DNA from: Oscheius tipulae
Taxonomy: Eukaryota > Nematoda > Chromadorea > Rhabditida > Rhabditidae
Direction: 5' to 3'
NCBI GenBank assembly: GCA_037178975.1
Contig: JASJZH010000002.1
Location: 3,348,001-3,412,000, forward strand
DNA: 64,000 nt
The notes below the pieces were generated by a model that was given only the letters and a program-made list of their open reading frames with translations, ran no database searches and was not told the origin of the DNA. The position numbers were made by a program, and so were the translations under genes. This document shows positions 42,607 through 54,654 of this stretch, piece by piece; within the stretch, counting starts at the first letter, position 1; every line of letters starts with the position of its first letter.

Positions 42607-43442
42607 TCAAAAGACGATAATTTCAGGTACTCTTCTTCCAGAACCGCTTCGAACCCAAGAAAACTCGACCGATATTTTCTTGGTTCTTTGACTATTCGGG
42701 TCATAATGGAATGGGTCAATTGAGAACAATACTCCACTTTCTACTGGTGACTGAAAAAAAAGTTGAAATCCTAGCATGGCGGTGGGACCCGAGAAGTCGC
42801 TTTTCCAAAATTGTAGTGGTACCCACGCTTTGATCTCGGAACCAAGAGCCAAATCGCTTTCTGTAGAGTATACTACTACTTCAGAATTGCAGGAAACAAG
42901 TGAATAAGTAAGAAAACGAACGGGCTGAACTGCTTCTTCCGGTCCAAGCTCGAGAAGGTCTGTTTTCATCGCCTGCCGGGGCGCATTGTGTCGATCCGAG
43001 GAGCAGTAAACGATAGTTTCTTTAATTCTCTGCAAAAAGGAATTGAAGACTGAAGAGAGGAAATGACACGAGACAGAGAGATGCGAGGAGATAAGGTACG
43101 GGAGACTGGGATCAGGTCAGATTGGGTACAACTTTCTGGGGAAAATGGATTTTGATAACAGTTCTCTCGCGCGGATAACGATCGTGATACGTTTGTTCGT
43201 CGGGCTGCTGTCCAAAAGGGTAAGGAGACCGGCTCGTCTGTGAGAAAACTTGATAGTGTGACCATTTCGAGAGGACAGCTGATCCGCGTGGACATCGCGC
43301 ACTGCTCACCGTTTAGCGGCTGTTTGTCACGTTGGAAAGAATCCCCTTTTCTATCTTATTTACAAACAAACTGTCTAACGGCGTAGTACTGTGGATAGAA
43401 ATCGATAGGAATACGCGACGAGGCTTGTGTTGTCGAAAACAT
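42607..43442 (-). CDS. Unassigned protein, about 220 aa
   Basis: Proposed three exons. The ATG at 43442 gives MFSTTQASSRIPIDFYPQYY AVRQ, then an exon with YPFGQQPDEQTYHDRYPRER and TVIKIHFPQK, then a 141-codon exon with RIKETIVYCSSDRHN, MKTDLLELGPEEAVQPVRFL, TYSLVSCNSEVVVYSTESDL, AWVPLQFWKSDFSGPTAML and a C-terminal SVEFSWVRSGSGRRVPEIIV F. The last exon is secure; the first junction is inferred from phase and a ggtgagcag acceptor. Beta-rich, with no signal peptide and no membrane segment. I do not recognise the family. Its ATG is only 7 bp from the divergent LZIC ATG, and its stop is 61 bp before MFSD14. Confidence 0.55.
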
Positions 43443-43449
43443 TGTCTAG

Positions 43450-44591
<1,142 letters not shown>

Positions 44592-44593
<2 letters not shown>

Positions 44594-44597
44594 TAAA
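44592..44597 (+). terminator. Poly(A) signal overlapping the LZIC stop
   Basis: AATAAA starts at the second base of the TAA stop (44591-44593). Confidence 0.7.
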
Positions 44598-44776
44598 CCG
44601 CTTTTTAAAAAACCGGATGGATAGTAGATGTCTTGTGGGACGGAACAGTTCTCCTGTCTCTAGATCTCTAGTATAAGGATCCCAGCTCACTTTGACGTTC
44701 TAGTAGAACGAGACTATTGGGAGATCAACAATGAACTTACAAGGTAGAACTTTCAACTTACTTACGGCTTCCCGAA

Positions 44777-45593
44777 TCATATGGTCCTGGTATCTTTCGA
44801 GTTCTGCTGGGGCTGTACTCTTTCGGATCTTGCTGGTCTTCCGAAGTCTTTTCGTGAATTATTGAAGTCTTCTCTGGACCCACTGTGGAAAGCTCCTCGT
44901 TTCTCTCCATAGCTTCGAATTCCACTCGGAGTATTGTCAAGGGATGCAGACGGATCCAAGTAGAATCTATTGGTTGGCTGACTTCTGCTTCTGACGAATC
45001 TAATTTCCTTCTCTTCTCAGCTCAAAAACCTTCTTGAACATCGTGGTGTGGAATAAGCATCTGGCACTGGATTGCTGGCAGTCACTTTGGGCAGTAAAAC
45101 GCTGTTGGCCATGTCATTCGGCTGTTCGGCAGGATTGTACACGATGAACTCGTTCTTTCTGAAAACTGAAATTGGAAGTGAAGGACTCCATCTCTTACTG
45201 GCAAGGCCTCAAAATCATCTGCTCCCTTTCTTTGCAGAGATTGTGACGGTCATTCTTGCAGATTGAGTCGAATTCGAAGAGCTTTTGTTTGCGTAGGAGC
45301 TCGTAGATGCCGTGGCTGAAAACCTGAGTTAATTTGAAACTGAAATATCCTACATTGCCATGGCGGCTGTTGCCTGCTGGCACTTCAGACTGTTCTCGTT
45401 TTTCTGTTTGGTAGAAACGCGACAGTAGTGCTTGAAAAGGGGATCAAGGCTGGGGACATAGTTCTCCTTAAACAATAAAGATATGTAAACATTTTAATAT
45501 ATACCTCGAGTAGTTTTGAAGAACCTCTTCGTCGGAAACGTGTGACCCCGCGGCGTTTCTGAGAACTAAGGCAAAAGTCTTAATGGGCACCAT
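44777..45593 (-). CDS. Unassigned Cys-containing protein with Ser/Arg-rich tail
   Basis: ATG at 45593 gives MVPIKTFALVLRNAAGSHVS DEE. Using a GTTCTT donor, the next exon continues ENYVPSLDPLFKHYCRVSTK, QKNENSLKCQQATAAMAIHG, IYELLRKQKLFEFDSICKND, RHNLCKEREQMILRPC, then QKNEFIVYNPAEQPNDMANS, VLLPKVTASNPVPDAYSTPR. Phases agree at these junctions. The frame then either stops at 45017 (RRFLS) or, through a 30-nt GT-AG intron, runs on for about 65 residues of Ser/Arg/Asn-rich tail (FVRSRSQPTNRFYLDPSAS to KDTRTI) ending at 44777. I prefer the longer form because the tail frame stays open and in phase, but 30 nt is short for an intron here. Six cysteines lie in the core; no domain is recognised and no clear signal peptide is seen. 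It is convergent with LZIC. Confidence 0.5.
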
Positions 45594-46789
45594 ATCTTTC
45601 GTTATACGCTTTGAAACATGATGGGGAGATCAATCTTATTACCCTGACAGAATCTGATTGTGGTCGACTCTCTTAGAGCATGTGAACTGTCTGTGGGCAA
45701 CCTACTCGAATCTCTCACAGTAATGTAAACCTATACACTGTGAACTATTTTTGTATTTTAACCATTCCTGTATCTTATCTGGTAAAGGTTCACACGGCCC
45801 CAAAAATTTGCAAAGAAGACACTGGAAAGATCGGAATCCTCTGGAATAAACTTTTCATTAGCTGATAGCGAGTTTACCAATTTCCTTTAACATACAACCA
45901 GCTGCCGACGGCAGCTTCGCAGCTCAGACTTGTCAGCGTTTTCGGATACTAGTGTTGACATGCAATTGTGCGAACACCATGACACGGACGGATAGACAGA
46001 CAGACGGACACCACTGCGCTTTAGTAAAGAAAGATGGGCAGCTTAGATGCCAGGGTTCCTTTGGATCATACAGACTATTGCACCCGATCTCGTTCTTGCG
46101 AACCTGGTTCGAATCCTGCTCGGTGGCAGCTCTGTTGTCTTCTTGTTGGGGAATGGAAAATTCTTGTTGTCTGCAAAAAAGCCCGGGGAAGATTGATCCT
46201 TGAGCCAAGTGCTTGTCTTTAGCATGTTTTTGTTATGATAAACAAGTCTGGCAGAGATGGAGCGAAGTAGAAATAAACTTGAAAAAAACCTTAAACTTGC
46301 CGTTCCTATACGGGTTCCTTCTGTCAAATAGTAGTTTTCGATTTCCTCCTTGGCGACACATTTGTAATCACCGATCTATGTCCTGAATAAGCCTCTGTTC
46401 CACGAGTTGGTCATTCTCCCCTTCTTGAGACTGGCTATCGCCAAAAAGAGATGGCGGAGAAAGTGAAAGAGCTGGACGATCTCTCCGCAAAAACCGGGTG
46501 GCGTGTTTTTAGTCGAATTTTGTCCATCTTCCAATCCCAATCGATAAGGCCATGATCCGGTCCACTGTGCGTGTTCTAACCCGCGCCCACACAGGTACAA
46601 CCCGCCCCAGCTGTCTCTCTCCCTCTCTTGCCTTTAAAGATTGTTATTTCTCTTCTCCTCCTCCTCTCCACTTTCTCTGTCGAACTGACACAATCGGATC
46701 AAGGGCGGAAGCTGCCGGGTGTCGCTTCGTCGCTCCTTTTGTAAAGTAGACGCCTCCATCGGCCACTCTGCCCTACCAACCCGTTTCAG
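45594..46789. other. Intergenic with a tRNA-like piece
   Basis: About 1.2 kb. It contains the tRNA-like sequence at 46048-46128 and a GC-richer stretch near 46380-46600 with short open frames in both strands, neither of which has conserved features or a clear gene structure. Confidence 0.45.
46048..46128 (+). repeat. tRNA-like pseudogene
   Basis: 81 nt with TGCCA at the 5' end pairing with TGGCA at the 3' end and a perfect box B GGTTCGAATCC. The D-arm is poor and the T-stem does not close, so it is unlikely to be a working tRNA. Confidence 0.4.
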
Positions 46790-49682
46790 ATGCGAAGGTT
46801 CTTAGGCCAGCTAGCTTTAATTCTCGGAGTCTGGGGCCAATTGGACTGTGATATACTAGATCCTGAGTGCAGGGCAAGATATAGGCAGGTAGTCAAGCCT
46901 CGGGTCCCGCCTCAACCGCAATTTAGAAGTGGCGCTCATAGGAACGATGTGCGGAAAAAGATCAACAATCGATGCAACTATCAGGATATTTGGCTGATTC
47001 CGGGCAGGGCAGACGCCAGTTGCAGTGAGTTGTTTTTTTTTCAGTTCAGCCAGTTAGGTCTTAAAATTACTAGTCTGATCATCTAGTTCAAAATGCTCAG
47101 AAGTCTCTGTGTGTGTGTCTGAAGCCCTAATTGGCCATTTGTCAATTACTTTATGACAATAATTACTCTTTGCAAATAAATTTGGAAGATACGTCTCTGA
47201 GAGAATGCTGCTCCTGTCACAGTAGCTCGACTGGAACAGCATCTACCTGTCACGAGCTCCAACGGGAGATTAGTCAAACTTGTTTTCAATATTCTCAATG
47301 TGGGCAACAAACATTCGTTTTCAGAATAGATACAGGATCTGATGAAAGATTTCCATACACTTCTTGACACTGGCTCGCAATGAGACACCATTTTCAAAGT
47401 TTCACATCGCGATACCTTTACTTTTGATTTCAAACTTTTCCGAAATTTTACGAGAATCTCTTGATTTCTAAATCCTTTGAAGCCCAATCAGAGTTTGCGT
47501 TGAGATTATTCAGTTCGTCTGGTCATCAAAGTTATTCTCCAGCAAAGCAAGGCCCACCTATTGAAATAGGTTCGCCCTATTATACAGCGCCGCACCAAGT
47601 CACGAGTAGCTACTGTACAATACGGATAGAGGTTTACTAACCACTGTCTCTCCCGACTTCCCCTTTGAGCACTGGCTTTACTTTGGTTAGTTCACAGCTG
47701 ATGAGTCCTTTGTGACCATTTTTTCATCATATCATTTTTTGTCCTCTTTGACCCTAGCTTTATTCCAGTTGTCATTAGATCGGTGTCAGTCCGGCAACAA
47801 TGGTAGCCTGAACGGCCAATACTTCCTCTGTCAGACGAGACCGAGCACCTTGTAGTTTCCAGATGAAATCAGATACGCTCTTAGAACAGTTTTTGTCTTC
47901 GATCTGTACCCAGCCCCCTCCAAAACCTATTGTCGAACTAAATGGCAGCACGTTGTCCAACAAAGACTGCACTGCTGCGAGGTGTGACGCAATCAACCTG
48001 TTTCAGCTCGTCCCGGTGCCAAACGTATCCTCGAAATTAACCCGGGCCAGGTCCACATCAAGCCCGAGGTGGTCCGTTTCCCGGGTTGTTTCACCCTCGA
48101 GATCAAGAATGTCAAGGTAAGTAGAGTCTTTTGTTGCCCCCTAAAAAAAAACCCCTCTATAGGTGAAGGACGACTCGGACGCCATCGACAACTCGTTCTT
48201 CGCTAAAGCAGAGTACCAGTGGTGGAATGTGAAGGACTTCTCCAACCTCAAGTGCCAAAACGCGACGAACAATGGCTGTGGCGGGTACGGGAACAACTGG
48301 TAAGAGAGGACAGTAGTCAAAAAAGGACACAGGATTCCAGTTATTATTGCGATGTTTGTCAGTCACTCACGGAAATTGATAACTCGAGAGAACAGTCCGA
48401 CTCGATTGCCTCACAGTTGAAGGGGATCAACTGCCCGAAGAGACCCGGCTTCTACACCTTTAGAAAGGTTCGAATTACGCGTTTATAGTTAGAGATCTCT
48501 TAGGAATTCTGCTTCAATGACTGGTCAGCTTTCGACGCGGACGGTGACTGCGAGATGGACTTTTTCCAGGGAGATCGAGGAGATTATAAAGGAGCCTTGT
48601 CCAGTCTTCAGCAAGTTGGATATGTGAGTCGCTTTGATTAATGTTCCCAGGGTGTTGTGTCATTCGGAACAACTCTCTAGGCCATTAAGTCAGATTCATT
48701 CGAGTCGAACTTGACTGGGGGAAGAGTAAGTAAGAATTCTCTCACTCATTTATTTAGAAAGTGTTTAATTGACTTATATGCTCTACTCACCCAACTCCTC
48801 AATTTTTATTCTGGGTCCTTTGTTCCATCCAATAGTTCCAACCGCTGGACCGTGTATGAAATAAAATGATAAGTAGTTAGAACCTCAAAAATGAGATGAG
48901 TTTTGCCTAAAATAGTTCGATATCTAGGTTTTCGTTGCTTCCGTATCTTGTTTCAAAGGTGACTAGTAGTCTGCTAAAAAAATAAGAGCATTTTTCGAGT
49001 GGTTGCCCCGTAAAATGTGCCGTTTTTGAGCGTTTTCAAACTTCTGTGGAAGTTCCAACCAGTTTTCTACATTTTTCGCTGCTTTTCTTGTCAGATTTCG
49101 ATGATTTCCTGTAAATTATGCAGATTTCACTGTTCTACACTTAGAATGTAAAATTAACAAGAAAAACAGTGAACTTCGGAGGAGGTTGCAAGGTTTCTGG
49201 CTTCTAAAAACGTTGGTAACTAGAAATGAACATTCCAGGGGTCTGTGATCGCCAAGATTCGTCTTGCCTTTAACGCTACAGGCAACGTAGCCAGGAAAAA
49301 GCAGCTAAAAGAGCTCCAGATCGAAGAATCCGTCGCCCAGTGAGTACATTCCTTCTTATCAAATTTACTTCTTTCTTCAGGGAACTGGAAGAACGTCGTC
49401 GGACCTGGGATGTAAACAACGGACAGTTTGACAAGTTCAGTCAGTGGTACATCGAGTACCGGAAGAATATTTGGCACAAGTGAGTCAATAAGGATCTAAA
49501 TAATTTATTCGAGTTGAATTCTGAACGACAGTAATGAAAGACACAATTACAGAGACGACTACCTGCCGTGGCTGCTCTACGAGAACGAGATTTCTTGTCT
49601 GAAGTTAACGTTTGACGTCTGTGAGAAGCCGCCACGTCGGATCAATTTCGGCGGGAGACAGCGGTACACATGCGAAAACTGA
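46790..49682 (+). CDS. Secreted Cys-rich protein, unassigned
   Basis: The acceptor cgtttcag is directly before the ATG. Signal peptide MRRFLGQLALILGVWG, then LDCDILDPECRARYRQVVKP and RCNYQDIWLIPGRADASC. After an intron of nearly 1 kb come TRPGAKRILEINPGQVHIKP, VRFPGCFTLEIKNVK, AEYQWWNVKDFSNLKCQNAT, NNGCGGYGNNCYYCDVCQSL, GINCPKRPGFYTFRK, EFCFNDWSAFDADGDCEMDF and a tail with ELEERRRTWDVNNGQF, FSQWYIEYRKNIWHKDDYLP, WLLYENEISCLKLTFDVCEK. About 380 aa, strongly Cys/Trp-rich, with an NAT glycosylation site. Extracellular and disulfide-bonded by inference. I do not recognise the family; it may be nematode-restricted. An intron of about 600 bp precedes the exon with SVIAKIRLAFNATGN. The stop is 42 bp from that of the convergent neighbour. 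Confidence 0.7.
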
Positions 49683-49724
49683 AGACTTTTCTTGGAGAAG
49701 AAGAGCATGATTTTGATGATCTCA

Positions 49725-50370
49725 CTACTGCATCATAGGCACTTTCTCTGCACCCTGAACATTGTTAGTATGTGCTTTTCTTGTTGGTTTGAAGACGAAA
49801 AATGGCTTGAAATGACTGACCTGTTTCGAGACCTTGTTGAAATATTCCTTCGCCGCGTTCTTCCTATTCAGAATGGCTTGTTTGCGCACTTCTTCGCTTC
49901 GTCTTGCCTAAATCCTTATCGTTTTGAGAGAAAACAAGGAAAGAGACCTTTCGTAGCAATTGGAGAGCCTGAGATCCTCGACGAACGGCCTGCTTCAGCG
50001 CGTGATTCACTCGCTTTGGCGTTCTCATCATCGATTTTGCTGATCGTGGCGTGTTTTTGGTGTCGGTTTGTGGACGAGGAGACTCGTGATGGCTCAGACG
50101 ACTGCTCACTTCCGTTCGGACTTCATTTCTGAACAGAAAATTATGGGAAAATGCGAAAAAAAACCTGATTGATGCGGCAATCGTCACAGACTTCCTCCTT
50201 ATTTTCAATCTCACCTGGCGACTGTATTCATCGGCTTGAGCACGAACCTGAGGCTATTTGTTTGACGAAAAGAGATCAAATATACCTGTTGTTTTCTGGC
50301 CACAACTCGACGTCGTCGCTCCTCTTGTACTAGTACTTCTTTTTCAGTAAGGGTGAGTCGAGCTACCATT
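49725..50370 (-). CDS. Small, very basic protein, unassigned
   Basis: About 155 aa in five exons: MVARLTLTEKEVLVQEERRR, RVVARKQQVRAQADEYSRQV, RLKIRRKSVTIAASIRNEVR, a Ser/Pro/Thr-rich middle (HHESPRPQTDTKNTPRSAKS), MMRTPKRVNHALKQAVRRGS, QALQLLRKARRSEEVRKQAI and LNRKNAAKEYFNKVSKQGAE, ending KVPMMQ. Phases agree throughout. The high Arg/Lys content and helical repeats suggest nucleic-acid or cytoskeletal binding; no family is recognised. The ATG is 5 nt after a gatttcag acceptor. Confidence 0.6.
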
Positions 50371-50938
50371 CGGGCTGAAATCTTAGTTTTTCAGGGTGAA
50401 CAAAGTGTTTTGAGAGTGAAGAATAGCAGTTCATCATGAAAAAATAGCAAGTAAAAGAAGGAAATCAGCAGAAAGGTTCAAAACAAAAAGAAAGCAGATT
50501 CCAGCCATTTTTTTGTAAACTTTCCATTGAAACATCTTTACATGAACATATTGGCATTCTGGCATTTATTTGTAGCATTTTCACTGCAAAATATACCAGA
50601 AGTTGATTATAAAACAAGGCAGGGACGGAGAAAACACAGAAAGTAGAAAATGGATTTTACTACGTTCAAAAGTGCGCCATAAAAACTCAAATGATACTGC
50701 AATATACGTAGCGACAAATTGTAATTTGCTTCTAAATCAGGTTTTCTTGTTGAACAAGGAGAATTCTTTGGTAAATTCACTTTCAAACGGGCGTGAATGA
50801 TGGAGCGCGAATACCGGAACAATCCTCGATTGTGCGCCCTGGACTGGAACCCCGTAAACTAGATAAGCAAGTAAAATCTCTTCCACAATGAACTGAAAAG
50901 ATGAGGTCTCGATAGGTTTATTATTTGCTCTGTCTGGT
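50371..50938. other. Intergenic, no gene seen
   Basis: About 570 bp, AT-rich, between the basic-protein start and the collagen stop. Confidence 0.55.
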
Positions 50939-51941
50939 CTAATATCCAGGGGGTGTTCTCGGGATTGGGCACGAGTCGCAGTCTCCGGGAGCTCCAGCAG
51001 GTCCTCTCTGGCCCTCGGGACCTTGAGGACCAGCATTTCCGGGAGGACCGGGCTGTCCAGCAGGTCCGGAAGGTCCAGGAGGCCCTTCGACAGAGGCTCC
51101 ATCGAGTCCAGCCTCTCCTCTGGGTCCAGGAGGACCACGAGGACCGGGACGACCGGGAGCGCCAGCAGGTCCGTTGATCTAGAAATGTTCAGTTTCTAAT
51201 CAACAAGAAAGTATACCTGGTTGACTCTTCCGGGAGCTCCACGAGGTCCGCTGACTCCAGGACGGCCAGGCATTCCCATCATTCCTGGGGGTCCTTCCAT
51301 TCCAGCAGCTCCAGGCTTTCCATCGTTTCCATTCTCTCCAGGACCACCCTTCGGGCCCTGAGGTCCCTTGTTTCCGCCGTGTCCCTGAGGTCCGGGAGGC
51401 CCGGGAGGACAGATCATGCAAGGCTCGTTGGCAATGGCAGAGTCGAGGATGTTTCCATCCTTTCCGTGGTTGCCGTCCTTACCAGCATCTCCGTCATCTC
51501 CATCGTCTCCGTCGTCTCCAGGAGGTCCAGGAGGACCGGCCGGTCCCTGCTGACATCCACAGCAGGTCGGGGCGGCGTCGCTGTTGACAGTAGGAGCAGA
51601 AGCCCCGTATCCGCCGTAGCTGGGAGGAGTGGGAGAGCTTCCGTACTCTCTCTTGGCGCGGTTGAAGGCAGGAAGATCGATGTGATGGATCTCGGCCCAC
51701 ATGTCACGAGCTCTGGTCTGAACAGTTCTTCTGTGTACTGTCACATTTTAATAGATACCTTGCAGAAGTCGGTCTCGATGATGAGCTGGGACTGGAAGTT
51801 GGCTACGTAGCTGTAGAGCATGGGCAAAGTGACGATGGCAGCGATCACGGCGAATGTGCTGACGACGATAGCGAAGAAGGCAACTCGTCGGAGACCGACC
51901 ACGGCATCGTCCGTGTCCTTCTCCAGAGGCTGGCTAGTCAT
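50939..51941 (-). CDS. Cuticular collagen
   Basis: Nematode cuticle collagen. The N-terminal Col_cuticle_N region has a membrane/signal segment ([20 protein letters not shown]) followed by [20 protein letters not shown] subtilisin/furin-like site NRAKREYG precedes a CCGC knot and then Gly-X-Y blocks ([84 protein letters not shown]) interrupted in the family's usual way. The C-terminal end is [18 protein letters not shown]. Three exons, about 300 aa. The cysteine pairs flanking the triple-helix blocks are intact. The ATG is 2 nt after a tcttcag acceptor; TATAAA (complement of 52039-52044) lies about 98 bp upstream, fitting moult-linked expression. Confidence 0.95.
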
Positions 51942-52038
51942 ACCTGAAGACAACTGTCTGGATTGAGACAATGAAACGAGAAAAGAAGGGGGACACGAAA
52001 TGGACCGAAATGCCGCGAGGACTGCGTAAAGACGGCTC

Positions 52039-52044
52039 TTTATA
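52039..52044 (-). promoter_or_regulatory. TATA box of the collagen gene
   Basis: TATAAA on the minus strand within GGTATAAAGAGC. Confidence 0.5.
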
Positions 52045-52977
52045 CCGGGCGGAGTGACCCGCCTCGATTTCAGTCGGGAAGACAGCCGAAAAACTGCCAA
52101 GCAACCGGCACAGCCAGTCCTTCCCGGAACGAGGTCAGCTGGCGAAAGTGCACCGCTTGTGGGCAGTTAACTCTTGGAACAGAGGGACAGGCCTAAGTGC
52201 CAATAATATTCTGCAGCGAAGAGAATGTGCCTTAGCAATACCAACTTTGAAAAGCGAAGGTATGACAGGCACGGTACTTTTTTAATAGAATGGCTAGAAC
52301 TCGGGAGTTAACGTATCCTCGGCCCTTTGGGTCCAAACCAATATGAAAGCTGCATCTTTTGTCAGGAGAGATTAATTTTCCTTGATATTCAAGAAGTCCA
52401 TTTATTGAATTCGAAATAGTTTCGAACAAGTTCAAATTTCTTATTTATTCGCTTAATCAAGTCTATAATTCCACAATGGTTCCACAACGTCCACAATGAC
52501 TCGGCACCTACCGGCAACCATCGTCGTTCTCCGGTCCAGAATGAAGCTGCTCCTGCAGTCATCGCCCCACATCCAGGATGTCGTTGTTGCTCAGGGCGAT
52601 AGGAACTTTCTGATGACGCCCGATCCGGACAATAGTCGCATCTCTGTGGAGAGCAAGATCCCGGACTGGAGTACTGGGCTTTTGGGTTCACGCCCTTCAA
52701 GAGTTCTGATCTCACCAGTGAGACTCTTCGTGCCGGCTTTCTACAGGATTTCCGCCTCCTCCGACATACTTGGCGCTCTCTCTACAGCCTGATTGAGATG
52801 AAGAACGGTGAGCAGTATACCATGATGAGATTCCCTTTTGCCTTCTAGGAACCCAGCGGGAAATACAAAAAATATTGTGAATAAAAGGGTTTGTTCAAGA
52901 ATTGCTGTAATTGAGATAGACAAAAAGGGTATTCTGGGGATAAACAATGGGGTAGTACTCTTCATTGTCCTGGTCAG

Positions 52978-53011
52978 CATAGTTTCTAAAGTAGATAACC
53001 GTTGTCATCTC
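52978..53011. repeat. 34-bp direct repeat, copy 1
   Basis: CATAGTTTCT(A/G)AAGTAGATAACCG... Identical to 53522-53555 apart from one base. Confidence 0.85.
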
Positions 53012-53521
53012 CCTTGACTATGCCTTCACCTATTCTGCTTCTCTCTTTCCAAACTTCTTGGTTTGCATCTCAAAAACTCCAGTTATCTGGAGTATTAGAC
53101 CTCCTTTTTTTATGGACAGACATGATGTATTCTGCTTGTTTCAGTTTTCAAAAATTTCAACAACTGTTTTATCAAGTTACTGTTGCTTCATACTCTGAAA
53201 TTACAGCAGGTAGCAGTTAACTAAAAACGTTTTTATAACTGTCGTTTTAATTTTATTTATTTTGGCAGAGAGACAGAGAGACTGATCGACAGAGGTATAG
53301 AGCGATAGCAACAGAGAAACAGAGACGCTTCGCACCCAGAACTGACCAGAGAAGAAGTACGAAAGGATATCGGTGTACTCCCTGATGGCTTTTCCACCGC
53401 AGATGTTTACAAGCTGAAATCAGTCTCTAAGTTATACCTAACCTCGTAAATTCGCTCCTATTCCCAGCTTGCTACCTATGCATGTACTGTCTCCACACAA
53501 TATTTTTTTTTACCAAGCTCA

Positions 53522-53555
53522 CATAGTTTCTGAAGTAGATAACCGTTGTCATCTC
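53522..53555. repeat. 34-bp direct repeat, copy 2
   Basis: Second copy, 544 bp after the first, same orientation, one mismatch. Confidence 0.85.
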
Positions 53556-53744
53556 TCACGGATCACGACAGGCACGACTGGTAGACTCAAATTATCTGTC
53601 GGTATGAAAGCCGACTACGAAGATAAAAGAAGCCGAGTTTAATTCCCATCTCAATTCATTTTTCATTAAAAAAAAACTGAGAAAAACCTCGAGGTGCAAA
53701 ATTATATGCGCTGAATCCAATCATGAAAGAACCCCTCCCATTCT

Positions 53745-53835
53745 TTTGAATATTCTTTGCGTCAAGACCGTCTTCCCCACTCCGTCCAGTCCCAGAAGAG
53801 TACAGTTCCCAACTTATGTTAGTACAGAAGATGTG
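53745..53835 (-). pseudogene. P-loop GTPase-like exon or fragment
   Basis: A minus-strand frame reads VGNCTLLGLDGVGKTVLTQR IFKRMG, whose GLDGVGKT is an Arf/Ras-type Walker A. The exon-like LVNICGGKAIREY piece about 350 bp further along could belong to the same gene. I could not find a start, the switch/NKxD motifs or consistent junctions, so it is either an incomplete model of a fast-evolving Arf-like gene or a remnant. Confidence 0.35.
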
Positions 53836-53886
53836 CTCCAACATTTTCGTTAAATCCCCCTATTGGGTTGATCAAAACGTTTTGCC

Positions 53887-54090
53887 ATGTCTCTCTCTTT
53901 GCCCAAATGGCGAAGATCGGAAACTTTTTGTCAAAATATCCTACAGCATCAGATAAAGGACAATGACGGTGGCACATTTATCGGGTTGCGCAATACGAAT
54001 GCAGAAAAAGAGACGACAAGCCAGAATTTGTGGCGACTGGTGGCAGTCATGGTTTTGATTCTGATGTTTTGGAGTGAGCTTATAGGTTAA
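53887..54090 (+). CDS. Candidate small tail-anchored protein
   Basis: 67 codons from ATG to TAA, with a polar N-terminal part (MSLSLPKWRRSETFCQNILQ) and a single C-terminal hydrophobic segment LWRLVAVMVLILMFW, as in tail-anchored proteins. Uninterrupted frame; no homology recognised. Confidence 0.35.
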   Translation: MSLSLPKWRRSETFCQNILQHQIKDNDGGTFIGLRNTNAEKETTSQNLWRLVAVMVLILMFWSELIG

Positions 54091-54154
54091 TCATCCGGTC
54101 TGAAGATGCAAAGAGTCGGGGAGAGCGAGGTGAGGGTTCTTCTAAAGGTTTCAA

Positions 54155-54388
54155 CTAAAAATAGAGAGTCATGGTGAAGGAACTGAAGAAAGCCAGAGTC
54201 AAGTAGTATTTCCGAATGTTTCGAGTAACGTTCTCTGATCCAAATGCCAGAATAGAACGTTCCAATTGGCGATTCCTTTGTTTTCTAGCCGAAACAACCC
54301 GATAGCGTCGGCACTTTTTGTATTTTTCCAAATCGCCTAGCGTCGGTGGATCGAAAAGGAACTCGGCAAGGCTGGGCATGGTGTCCAT
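54155..54388 (-). CDS. Candidate small membrane protein
   Basis: 77 codons: MDTMPSLAEFLFDPPTLGDL EKYKKCRRYRV, a basic middle, then a C-terminal hydrophobic stretch YLTLAFFSSFTMTLYF. Single frame, no homology recognised. Confidence 0.35.
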   Translation of the reverse strand: MDTMPSLAEFLFDPPTLGDLEKYKKCRRYRVVSARKQRNRQLERSILAFGSENVTRNIRKYYLTLAFFSSFTMTLYF

Positions 54389-54426
54389 GCTGACTAGAGA
54401 GTCTTGCAGACAGTATAAATCTCAGA

Positions 54427-54654
54427 TCAAGTAGACGAGAAGGTACTGGAGAGCAACCAGATGAAGTTTGACTTTTTTCTCGGAGAGACTGGACTCTTCA
54501 CGGGTATATCCCGCGCAGGACAGCTTTGTTTGGCACGTGGGGATCGAGTCCCTTTTTTGGAGGCGAGCCGATCGGCCCCGTAATGGACTAACAAGCAGCT
54601 ATATAAGCAGACCAAGACGGTCAGAAGGAGAGCATCTTTGGCATCTTCAGCCAT
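54427..54654 (-). CDS. Candidate small membrane or secreted protein
   Basis: 75 codons: MAEDAKDALLLTVLVCLYSC LLVHYGADR (membrane or signal-like segment), then a basic Pro/Ser-rich tail. Shares the interval with the mucin-like gene read in the other direction (start 54820). No homology recognised. Confidence 0.3.
   Translation of the reverse strand: MAEDAKDALLLTVLVCLYSCLLVHYGADRLASKKGTRSPRAKQSCPARDIPVKSPVSPRKKSNFIWLLSSTFSST

Larger units (their letters stand above)
51942..53744. other. Poorly resolved stretch with coding-like pieces
   Basis: No full gene could be assembled. A GC-richer block at about 52,470-52,800 has a 99-codon plus frame (MTRHLPATIVVLRSRMKLLL... with VVAQGDRNFLMTPDPDNSRI) and overlapping open frames on the other strand. 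At 53340-53420 the minus strand has an exon-like LVNICGGKAIREYTDILSYF. Two 34-bp direct repeats lie at 52978-53011 and 53522-53555. Confidence 0.35.

Noticed and set aside
46048-46128. Possible functional tRNA gene
   Set aside because: Acceptor ends pair for only 5 bp, T-stem does not close and D-arm is abnormal; kept only as a tRNA-like repeat.
46376-46600. Overlapping short frames on both strands
   Set aside because: Each looks locally protein-like, but neither has acceptor, poly(A) or family support.
47698-47708. CTGATGAGTCC, the 5' core of a hammerhead ribozyme
   Set aside because: No matching GGACGAAAC core or closing stems follow within range.
47775-47996. 73-codon minus-strand open frame in a long intron
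   Set aside because: Orphan frame without start context or homology; could be a nested fragment but not supportable.
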